Source: Calonectria ilicicola (lineage: Eukaryota > Ascomycota > Sordariomycetes > Hypocreales > Nectriaceae). From it: DNA of 64,000 nt. The notes under the pieces were generated by a model, which worked only from the letters and a program-made list of their open reading frames with translations, made no database searches and was not told the origin of the DNA. The translations under genes were made by a program, and so were the position numbers. The stretch covers positions 1,054,001-1,118,000 of the forward strand of contig CP085832.1 of assembly GCA_020809705.1 (NCBI GenBank), given 5' to 3'. Each line of letters starts with the position of its first letter. The first letter of the stretch is position 1. Positions 22,605 through 32,898 of the stretch are shown in pieces.

Positions 22605-25600
22605 ATGGATGCTGACCATGATGTGACGATAGCGGCCCATGGTGACCAAGATGGCATCAATCAGTCCGTGATTGCGATGGCTGGAAGTAATGTGACAATA
22701 CACGGTGGCGTGCACCATGGTAAGCATATAAAATTATCCTGATCGCAAGCAATCTTTGCGAGAAAAGAGATGACCAACAATTGCCTTAGAGTTAAATTCG
22801 CCAGGTATGATAAACCATCTATTGCCATCACAATCCCATAGCTGACCAAGTAGTGCACAACGAGCGATCCATGATCTTGAAATGGCTTTATCAATTCTCT
22901 TCATTTCCATTTTCGCAGCGACATACAAACTATCTCGAAGTCGCCAATAGGTTTCCCGGGACCGGGGCATGGCTGCTCGAAAATGAGAGATTTAGAAATT
23001 GGAGAGATGAAGCCGGTTCACGCTTGTGGTGCCGTGGTATCTGTAGGTTTCAAGTTGTTATGAAACAAACAGAATAAATAAATACTAATGAACCTTATAG
23101 TTGGATCTGGAAAGACCATCCTTACGTATGCATCCCCATCAGCGAAGCTCTACCTATATTTCGTTGCAAGCCATCCCTCAATGGGTGTACTGACTTTTTG
23201 CAGCTCGATCATTGTCAGCCATCTCAAAGATCATTTCCCGAAAGAAAATGGAATTGTTCCTTGCTTGCATATCTATTTCGATTACCGCGATTTCGAAAAT
23301 GCCAACGAGTCCACCATCGTGGCTAGATTAGTCGCCAGCTTGTTGGCCCAGGTTGTCGATTATCAACAAAAAGTCTCGCATCACACACATAAAGCATATC
23401 AAGACAACACCATCAAACAAACGATTCCAAGTTTAAAAACTCTTACCGATATATTTGAGCATGAAGTCAAAAAGTTCAAACGAATCTTCCTGGTAGTTGA
23501 CGCATTGGAAGAATGCCCAAGGGACCCTGGCATGAACTGCAGGGGACAATTCCTCAATGTGGTTGCCCAACTACCATCTCATCTTAATGTCCTCTTCGTC
23601 TCTAGAACCGAGTGGAGTCTGGAGAATGAAATCGGCATCGATGATCCCATTGAGATTTCTGCCAAAGAGAGCGATTTGAAACTTTACATCAACCATCGAC
23701 TCAGCAGCTGTGAAGGATTTAAGAAGGTAATGAACATGACTGAACGAGACGAATTTTCTCCAGAGGCTGTGATCGAGACGCTTGTAGAAAGATCGCAAGG
23801 AAGGTGGGTTGATTAGAAGATCATTAATTGTATGCCGATACTTACTTGCATGACTAGGTTCCTTCTTGCACACCTTCACACGGAACTTCTCGTCAAGGAA
23901 TTCACTGTCGATGGTCTACGGCGAAGGTTGGATAACCTTCCAGATAGCGCGGATAGCATCTTTGAAACTGCAGTTAGGCGGATTCAGAGCCAGGATCGAC
24001 AAAGAAGGGCGTTGGCATCCGAGGTTTTATCATGGGTTCTTTATGCTTCGAGACCTCTGACAATATCTGAACTTTGCCATGCCCTTGCAGTCAAGAGTGG
24101 AGATGATCGTCTAGAAGATCTTCAGGGCCGGCTAGTTGACGAATATGACGTGACTTCGGCCTGTGGTGGAATAGTAACTGTTGATCGTGAAACATCGATT
24201 GTTCAGCTAGTACATGCCACGGCCAAACGTTATCTACAAGAGCGCATCAGAGAGCATGGTATCCTAGAGCCATCCCAGAAAGTACTGGCGAGAAAGTGTC
24301 TAGAATATCTTTCTATCGGAGAGTTTTCCGCACAGTGCTCATCAACTGAAGCGCTCAACTGTCGAATTGAGAGATATCCTCTATTTAATTATGCTGCTGA
24401 TCACTGGCATGACCACCTGAAAGCCACGTCAGACGAAGCACTTAACTTCCTAGCTTCTGCATACGTTCTGGACGAACAAAAGGTACTATCGGGTCTGCAA
24501 GTAATGTCAGACAAGACCATCGCGTTTGATAGAGACATCTCGAGCTTACACCTTGCTACATATTTCAACTTGAAGGCGCTTGTCGACACACTAATTGCGA
24601 ACTCAATTGGAATCAACTACAAAACTTCGAGAGGCGAGACCGCTTTGCATTGGGCTTCGTCTTTTGGCTTTCCCGAAATTCTACATGCACTGTTAGAAGG
24701 TGGTTTCGATATCAACGAGACGGATAAAGGCGGTCGAACTGCGCTCCACAAAGCTGTTAAGTGTCAAAGAACAGGCACTCTGCTAGCTCTGCTAAAGTAC
24801 AGGGACACTATCGACCTCAACATCGTCGATGCCTCTGGTTATACACCTCTGAGACTTGCTGCACACTACGGTTATGAACCGCTTGTCAAATTGCTCGTCA
24901 AGAACGGTGCAAATGTTAATGTTCTCGGAGGAGAATGGAATGCCCTGCGAGATGCAGCTCTCCACGGCCATGAACGCATTGTCAAATACTTGATCTTAAG
25001 GGGAGCAAAACATGTTATTCAAACACCAACTGGCCCATGGTTTGTCCTTTGTTGGGCTGCCTCAGAAGGCTATACATCAATAGTATCGTTGCTGATGGAG
25101 AGAAAGACCGATGTCAATGCTACAAATAGCGAGGGTCATTCGGCCTTGAGACGAGCAATAGACTACGGCCATGGAAAGATCGTCTGGCTTCTCGTGCAAG
25201 ATGGCCACAAAATTGACGTCAATTTACCAGACCATGATGGATGCACGCCACTGCATGCGGCAGTTAAACGAAAGAAGATACGCCATTCAACCATATTCTG
25301 GCTCCTCCTAGAGCAAAACGCGAACCCAAATGCGCAAGACAATAAAGGTCGAACACCGTTGCATATTGCAGTAGAAGAAGGCGACTTTTCTGTTGCCCAG
25401 GTTCTCTTGGAACACAGCAAGACGGATCCAAATATCCAAGATAACGAAGGAAAAACGCCATTGCACCTATGTGCGATGAAGGGTGATTTTGTGATAGCGA
25501 GAGCCCTCTTAGGAAATCGCACTACGAACCCGAACTTGAAAGATAATGACGGCCGAACAGCCTTGCACATTGCTACACAAAATAGCAAGAATTCAGTTGC

Positions 25601-26360
25601 CTTGGTATTATTAGAGAAGGGCATTGCGAAGACGGATCCCAATGTTCCCGATAAAAAGGGTAAAACGGCTCTACACCTTATTGCAGAGAAGAATGACATT
25701 GCGGCTGCTTGGGAATTGATCAAAAAAGGTGCTGATGTGAACCTCAAAGACAAAGGAGGTAGAACCGCTCTGCATCACGCCGCCCATCTTGGTCATCATC
25801 AATTTCTCAGCTTTCTTCTTGAGTACGGCGCCGACCCAGGAATTTTAGACGGAACCCAGAAAACACCCCTTCATTGGGCAATAACAGAACTAAGCTTCGG
25901 TTCAAAATCCCACGAAAAAGTGGTATATCAGTTAATAAAGGGGGGCAAGGATGTGAACAGACAAGATGATGAAGGTATGACGGCTCTTCATATCATATCT
26001 TCAGGAGGTGACATCTCTCCGAAAGATCGTCTCGCTTGTGTGGTATATCTACTCCAAGAGGGAGCGACACCGGATTGTGAAGATCTGGAAAAGAAGCAAA
26101 CCCCTCTACACCGAGCTGTGTCTGAGAGACACCATAGCCTTGCCTTGGCCATGATTAATGCCGGTGCAGACGTAAATAAGCAGGATGAGAAGGGCCGGAG
26201 CTCTCTTCACCTGGCAGGGGAATGTGGAGATCAGGTTCTCCTTGATATTATACTAAAAAGCGACAAGGTCCAGAGGCATATACGAGATAATGACGGATTG
26301 ACACCTCGCCAGTTCGCAACCCGAAATGGTCACGAGAATCTTGATTGGGGAATGTACTAG
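22605..26360 (+). CDS. NACHT-ankyrin NOD-like receptor with N-terminal amyloid-like motif
   Basis: Exons 22605-22719, 22842-23042, 23101-23125, 23204-23803 and 23858-26360 give 1147 residues. Residues 1-38 have no NLR domain but a strand-turn repeat: DVTIAAHGDQD, then GINQSVIAMAGSNVTIHGG. After a linker (ILKWLYQF...ANRFPGTGAWLL) comes the NACHT ATPase: P-loop GIFGSGKT (104-111) and Walker B IFLVVDALEEC (208-218). A winged-helix-like region follows (LASEVLSWVLYASRPLTISELCHAL). From about residue 545 to the C-terminus are 18 ankyrin repeats (TALH/TPLH cores). Such receptors sense non-self or pathogen cues and trigger regulated cell death. The first intron (122 bases) is the least certain; the others restore the family alignment. 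The start is the only ATG that keeps the motif. Confidence 0.8.
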
Positions 26361-26612
26361 CTAGACATTTAGTTCTCTGTATTATATCCTTCACCAAAAT
26401 TAATCTCTCAATCCTTCCATCATCTTAATCTCTGTTGTTGGGACAACTAGCGAACTCGCTCACTACAATTATTTATGGACAATGTGTAATATGTAATTTT
26501 ACTGTTATTTTTGACGAGACTATGGTCGCTAACTATTCGTCATTTTATGGGCATTATTATCCCAAGTCATTATCATTCGCTGAATAAAACATTTTCCGTT
26601 TTCCCGTTTTAC

Positions 26613-28353
26613 TTAGTGGTCCAGGTTGCCAATAGTGATGCTCTTAATGTTCTGGTACTCCTGCAGACCGTACAGACTACCCTCCTTACCGTAGCCACTC
26701 TCCTTGACACCGCCGAAGGGAGCCTCGGCAGCGCTGATCTTGCCGGTGTTGGCACCGACCATTCCGACCTGGAGCTTGTTGGCGACGCGCATCACACGGC
26801 CGATATCCTTGGAGAAGAAGTAGCCGGCCAGACCGAACTCGGTGTCGTTGGCCATGCGGAGAACCTCCTCCTCGGTCTCGAAGACGAAGATGGGGGCGAG
26901 AGGACCAAAGGTCTCGTCCTTGGCGACAGCCATCTCCTGGGTAACACCGGAGAGGACGGTGGGCTGATGGAAGAAACCGGGGAGGTCGGGGGTGCTGCCA
27001 CCAGCCTCAACCTTGGCACCCTTGGCGAGGGCATCGGCGACGTGCTCCTTGACCTTCTCGACAGCGGCCTTGTTGACGAGAGGACCCTGGGTAGTGGCAC
27101 CGTCAAGACCACCACCAACCTTGAGGGCGTTGACCTTCTCAACGAGCTTGGCAGTGAAAGCGGGAGCAATGCCCTTCTGGACGTACAATCGGTTGGCGCT
27201 ATAAGTTGAGTTAGTAATTTGTGAAATGGTCATAAACCTAGAAGGAACTTACCAAACGCAGGTCTGGCCAGAGCAGCGGAACTTGCAGAACATGGCACCC
27301 TCGGCAGCGAGCTCGACATCGGCATCGTCGAAAACGATGAAGGGGGCGTTGCCACCAAGCTCCAGACTCATCTTCTTCAGAGTACCAGTGGCGAGCTTGG
27401 CAAGCATCTTGCCGACACCGGTGGAACCAGTGAAGGAGATCTTCTTAACGATAGGGTTGGTGCACAGCTCGGTAGCGGCCTGGCGGTCACGGGTGGGCAG
27501 GACCTGGATAGTGGCGGGAGGAAGACCGGCCTCGAGGGCGAGCTTGGTGAAGGCAAGGCAGGAGTAGGGAGTCTCGGAGGGGGGCTTGATGACGACGGAG
27601 CAACCGGCAGCCAGGGCGGGGGCGATCTTGCGGGTGATCATGGCGGCGGGGAAGTTCCAGGGAGTGATGATACCGCAGACACCGACGGGCTCGCGGACGG
27701 TCATGAGGGTGGTGTGGGGGGTGGAGGAGGGAATGGTGACACCGTAGCTTCGAGTGGCCTCCTCGGCGAACCAGGAGATGAAGTTGGCAGCGTAGACAAC
27801 CTCGCCGGTGGCCTCGGCGATGGTCTTGCCATTCTCGAGGGAGAGAATGATAGCCACTACACGAATTTGGTCAGTTTGTGAGGGGCTTGGGAGGGCAGTT
27901 CTTTCACATACAGTCATCCTTGTTGGCAATGATGAGGTCGTACCACTTCCTTAGAAGGGCACCTCGGCTAGTACCAGTTGTGCTCTCCCAGAACTTGGTC
28001 TGGGCAGATTCGGCGCTCGTGATGGCGGCCTGGAAATCCTCAAGGGTACAGTTGGCAACCTGGCCGAGGACGGTGGCAGTGGAGGGCTCTGTCGCATCTC
28101 GTTAATTTTTGGAGCTGTGGAAAAAGCTATCTGGCTCACGAACCGAAGACGTCAAATTTCTTCTCCTTGGCAACCCACTTGCCATCGATGAAGGCATCCT
28201 GAATGAACAGGCTGGAGTCCTTAAGCTGAAGGTTTAAAAAGATTTTGGGTTAGCTACGAATGTCTCCTTCATGGTGAGGGGTAGCAACAGCCCCTCGGTG
28301 CTGCAGAGAGTACTTACGCCAGCCAGGGCCTGCTTGTGGTAAGTCTCAGCCAT
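26613..28353 (-). CDS. succinate-semialdehyde dehydrogenase (GABA shunt)
   Basis: Exons 28353-28318, 28225-28144, 28088-27912, 27856-27253 and 27198-26613 give 494 residues. The enzyme oxidises succinic semialdehyde to succinate with NAD(P)+, the last step of GABA breakdown. Family marks are ITPWNFPAAMITRKIAPALA, FTGSTGVGK, the catalytic Glu264 in LELGG, and the catalytic Cys298 in CSGQTCVCANRLYVQKG, a signature that separates SSADH from other aldehyde dehydrogenases. The C-terminus is EYQNIKSITIGNLDH. Codon use is strongly C/G-ending, suggesting high expression. The second intron uses a weak GTTCGT donor; the alternative GTGAGC breaks the frame. No mitochondrial presequence is seen, so a cytosolic enzyme is likely. 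A yeast-UGA2-like role is inferred from family. Confidence 0.9.
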
Positions 28354-30379
28354 TATGTCTGTTTAATTGAAAGTAAATAAAAATGCAGAAGAAACCTTTT
28401 GGCCGCTGAAGGGAGGGAATGACGCAGAATAAAAGGAAGAGGTTCAATGGGGAATCGAGCTACAGGAAAAGGGTTTCAGTTGGCTCCAACTAAGCTCTGT
28501 ATGGGGATCCCCCTCTCACTACAGCTGCGCTGCCCGCACATAACGTCACATGGGGCGCGAGAATTTCTACCCCGCCGGACATTGATTTGTCGTGTCTCGT
28601 CCGTCACGCCGCGAACCGCGTTCCATCAAGGGGCCAGCCACCGAGGTCGGGGTAGCAACCAGCCCAAGCCATGATGAAGCTGCCTTCTCATAGCTCGGGA
28701 CCCTGCCCCCGCGGTAGGCCACCGCGGGACCTTAGTCCCGCGGACCGGAACCGGAACCGGGCCGGAGGCTGAGGTGCGGGGCCAGTCCCGGAGGCTCGAC
28801 TGTAGAAAAAGCAACAGGCTCGCTCAGGTGCAAAATAGCTACCCCATATGGAAGCAAGTGAGCCCCAGCGGACGCCAAAGCGGCGCGCCGAAGAGGGGCC
28901 AGCAGAACTACCGGTTTAGGTGGCGATGCGAAACCCGGCATCTATCGGGAATCTGTTCCTTGCACCCCTGCGAGCGACACCGAGATGTGCACCTGCGGCA
29001 TCAATCTTTCAGGGCTAGCTCAGCCATTGGTCCTCTTCTGGCTGCCATCTGGGGATTGTGGAGAAGCTCTGGGATCGCACTGGCTTTCATGAACCAATGG
29101 TTCGAGCATTGACGCGTTTTGCTGGAAGCTTCCTGCGACGATTCCATGTAGTACGGAATCCTTAACCCCCCACCTCGTCTCCAGACCAGCGTGTCATGAC
29201 ATGCTGAAAAACGTGAGCACGGCGGCTGTATCATCCCAATTGTCCACAGGTGTGCTCATAAGGGTGTTTTGTTCGAATGAGCCTCCGGAAACCCGGGTTT
29301 GGCCCGACCGGCTTCAAGTGTCCCTCTTTATTGCTGCTGCTCCACAAGAGGCAAAATGCGGCATCACTCTCATCATACTCCATGAAGCTGACAAACACAA
29401 CACCGCGACTACGAGAGAGCTCCGAGCACCAATTTTTTTCAAATTCGCTTGTTCTAGTTATAAATTCGCGACAAACAAGGTCAAATGGAGCGCATTTCGA
29501 TTTCCTACTGGCCAATTTGGGGCACGGGAACCGTTGTGGCACACCCCGCTCAAGTCATGACAAAGCTAGCTTGGGGTCAAAAATGCTTGGTACTAGTGGC
29601 AACCCGCCCCCATGATGGAGATCCATCGGCCATGGGACGGGGCACGTTAATTGAGTCTTGAGGATCCGATAGATGCCGGTCCAACTTGTCAATCTGACCC
29701 AGCCGTGTCTCGGCAATGATTTCGATTGGTCCACCAGTGCATGTTCATGAGGCAACCAAGCTTGGCTCCAGCAAATCTGCGCAGTCACCGGATGTTTCTG
29801 GTGATGATGGAAGCGTCTAGCCGCCTTTAGAAACCGGCGAGAGAGCGAATACCCTTGAAGTGGAAAGGATTTTGTAGAGCAGCATTTTCCCATTTGGATA
29901 ATCCAAAGGCGAATTATTCCTTCATCGGGATTACCTTTCTCGCGATGAGGCTCATCATGCTCGGCAGAAAGCTCAAGTCGCCGAACTCAGCGAAAATACG
30001 GGAGTCATGAACGATTTGGCGAGCGTCCCACTCCCGACAGGCCGCAACGACTGCAGAGTGCCACGAACCCCGGTTAATTCGCCCAGCAGCGGTCGGGAAC
30101 GAAACCGTAGCTCCAACAAAAAATGTCACCATGCGTGTTGCAGCGCATATCCAAATATGGACATTTTACCCAGAAGCGTCATGCACACACGCCTCACTCG
30201 GGAACGAACGACTAGCTACCTACGAAATTCCAATGTCCCAAGCCCCGTCCCTGCTGGCGATCGAAACGAATAGTCTCTCAAATTAACTGGTATTTTTTTT
30301 TATAAATTCAGCTGCTAGAAACATTTTGCAAACTAGGCTCTTCCTTTCAATGCCATGAACTATTTACTCAAACACATCT
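28354..30379. other. intergenic, 2 kb; GC-rich hairpin block, no gene
   Basis: 28600-28900 is unusually GC-rich and holds two overlapping hairpins. The remaining open frames (for example on both strands at 29200-29600) are mutually antisense and have no coding character. No RNA gene was recognised. Confidence 0.4.
28708..28743. repeat. two overlapping, mutually exclusive inverted repeats
   Basis: CCCGCGG (28708-28714) pairs with CCGCGGG (28722-28728). The same right arm, read as CCGCGGGAC (28722-28730), pairs with GTCCCGCGG (28735-28743) over a 4-base loop. Only one hairpin can form at a time. It lies about 370 bases upstream of the SSADH start and is followed by CCGGAACCGGAACCGG. Confidence 0.75.
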
Positions 30380-32165
30380 TCATCCCCGCAACTGCGACAC
30401 CACAAAGTCCTTGAGCCCGTGCGCGGCAGTCAACACAGCCTCTAGCGACGATTGCCTGCCCCGAATGACACCAAAGGCACACGCCGCAATAAAAATTTTA
30501 GTGTAAATCGACGCCATCTTCAATTGACGCGAGGCCTTGAAAAGAGGCCACAGCCGGCTGCCTCCGCTCTTGTTAAAAGCTGACCAGTCAGGCACCAGTG
30601 TTGCGAGCCAGAATCCTCGGGCGAATCCAGGCCACGATGCGGCGTTGCGGCCATAGTTTCCAATGTACCAGTTGGAGCAATCGCCAGCGAATACGGTGTT
30701 TGATAGCTCCTGGTGGATGGCATTGGTTGTACGGTCCTCAACCGATCGCTTCACCTCGATGATGTCAGCCTCCCGATCGATCAGAGGCTTGAACAAAGAC
30801 TTGACAGCATAATCGGCTTGCGTCTCGCAGGCGAAAAGAGCCGAGTTGTTTGCAGGGAATGTGTTTGGACCAAACAGAATGGCTAGGTTGGGGAAGTTGT
30901 GGACATGAGTGCCCAAGTAAGCCTGTGCTCCGCGGCATTCTTTCCACTGGTCGTGCAGCGAGACCCCCGTTGAGCCTACAATGTGCATTGGGGTAAGAAA
31001 CTCGGACACTTGGAAGCCAGTGGCGAGGACGATGATGTCAAAGTCATCTTCAATTCCAGAGCTGCTGATGATGCCAGTCTCGGTAAGCTCCTGGATACCT
31101 TCGGGCAATAGCTCAACGTTGGGCAGGTTCAAGCTGTCGAGGTAGCCAGGGTCAAAGATGCGGCGCTTGCAACCCAAGGGGAACTTTGGGATAAGTGCTT
31201 CGCTATATTTCGGAGGGACCTTAGATCGGATGTACCTCTTGGACTCCTCCTCCATTGCGGCTCGTAACTTCAATCCCTGTTGGGTGGGGAAGTAGGTTGT
31301 GGTCTCTTCATCAGCATCTAGGAAGATCTTGAGACGCTCCCAGCGCTGATAAAACGGAACCCATTTGTACAAAAACTTGTCAAACTCGGTATAGTTGCGG
31401 TTGGGGCGGTCGTGGAACCATTGTCCACTGCGAGCATACTGCTTAATAAAGGCTGCATCCTTGGAGAGGGCGGGAACAACCTGTGCAGCGCTGCATCCGT
31501 TTCCAATAACAGCAACTCGCTTGCCCTTCCAATCAACGCTATGATCCCATCGAGCGGTGTGGAACATGTCACCCTGGAAATCCTCCATCCCCTTAAACTT
31601 GACATTGCGGGGGAACGAGATGGCACCAACGGCCGAAACGAGAATGGTGGCCTTTCTGGAATACTCAATGCCAGACTTTAGGTCCTTGAGGTTGACTTTC
31701 CACTTGTTCTCCTCGTTGATCCACTCTGCGCCAACGCACTCTACAGAAGAATGAACATGCTTGCGCAGGTCAAACTTGTCGACGGTATCCTCCATGTCTA
31801 GACTAGGTCAGCGCCTTGTCACTCCTTAAGGTATGCTGTTATGGAACTCACACTGAAGGATTTCTGGCTGCTCACAGAGTTCCTTGGACCAATTTGGGTT
31901 GGGGTTGAAGCTGAAAGAATACAAGTTCGACTTCAGATCGCAACCGCTGCATATTGTGTTAGAGATGATTTCCCATCAAACGCGGACACAAAACTCACCA
32001 TCCAGGGTAGGAGTTGGCGCGCCATGTTCCACCCACACCATCAAGCTTTTCGTAGATAGTAAAGTCGTGGAACCCCAACTCATGCTTCAGCCGGTATCCG
32101 ATAGAGATACCAGATGGGCCTGCGCCGATGATGATTGCATTCAGCTCCGTGGCGTGCTTAGACAT
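30380..32165 (-). CDS. type I Baeyer-Villiger-like flavin monooxygenase
   Basis: Exons 32165-31999, 31946-31852 and 31797-30380 give 559 residues. The enzyme class uses FAD and NADPH to insert oxygen into ketones. Visible marks are the FAD-binding IIIGAGPSGIS (residues 11-21), GVGGTWRANSYPG, the Baeyer-Villiger fingerprint FQGDMFHTARWD (161-172; F-x-G-x3-H-x3-W), the NADPH-binding VAVIGNGCSAAQ, and the late VLATGF motif. The last intron acceptor is the second of two close TAGs (plus strand 31798-31799), fixed by the conserved EILQYMED. The C-terminus has a hydrophobic stretch (IYTKIFIAACAFGVI) that could associate with a membrane. Substrate unknown. It is the outermost gene of a possible cluster with the transketolase and dehydrogenase genes. 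Confidence 0.88.
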
Positions 32166-32898
32166 GTTGGTTTTGCAGATCGGTACTTTCAACAAGCTGG
32201 GATGATGAGAGGGATCTGTAGAGTCCTGTCTGCTTCAAAACAACGAGCAGAACTCGAGTTATACCTCGACCAGGGCGGACTACTCCGCCCGACAGTGGTA
32301 CGATTGGAAAATAGTTCCAGTCCGTGGAGGCAGTTTCCGTGCCGGGCCTGGAATTCTCGTCATCATGATAGCCACCCTCCCATCATGCCTCATGACACTA
32401 AGAAATTAGCTTCGGACGCCTACAAGATGCAGCCACTCAGGGTTTCCGATGCCTGCGCTTTGGTCAATTCCGCATCACCCTACACCAATCAATGTGTACC
32501 GGAAATTCGCGACCGATGCACTACCCCACACATGGATTAGATACCCCGGATGACAGTTTGCAGCCTGCTAACGGATCTCAGTCCAAATGGTCCGACGGAT
32601 CTCAGACCGAGACGCGTTTTAGATTGGCACAGATCTTCTGGGGCATAGTTCGCCGCTTGAAAAAGCCAAATGCCGATATGTCAGCCGAAAAGATCCAAAG
32701 CCACGTGTACAGGACAAAGGCTCATCAAATGTTGAATCGTGATGACTACACCCAAGTGATTAAATCAATTCAGATATCAATCAAGCCAGGTATTAAGCTC
32801 ACTACTACGGATAGAAATAGCATAATTGTAGACATATGTATATATTGGTCAAATTGTATATTTAAGTACCTAAACATGACAGCATATTCTAATCAAGT
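32166..32898. other. intergenic between two leftward genes
   Basis: 733 bases holding the promoter of the monooxygenase and the 3' flank of the transketolase-like gene. The overlapping plus-strand open frame is mostly the antisense of monooxygenase exon 1 and is not a gene. Confidence 0.4.

Noticed and set aside
19257..22719. Interpreting all motif copies as parts of one transcript
   Set aside because: Stops end three of the copies and no introns bridge them in frame, so separate genes fit better.
22452..22970. Minus-strand frames over the receptor N-terminus
   Set aside because: The plus strand gives a splice-consistent start leading into the NACHT domain; the minus frames have no resemblance to anything.
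26511..27209. 232-residue plus-strand frame over the SSADH gene
   Set aside because: Exact antisense of a codon-biased exon; Leu/Gly/Thr-rich shadow.
31884..32540. 218-residue plus-strand frame across the monooxygenase start
   Set aside because: It is antisense to exons 1-2 of the monooxygenase and extends into non-coding DNA.
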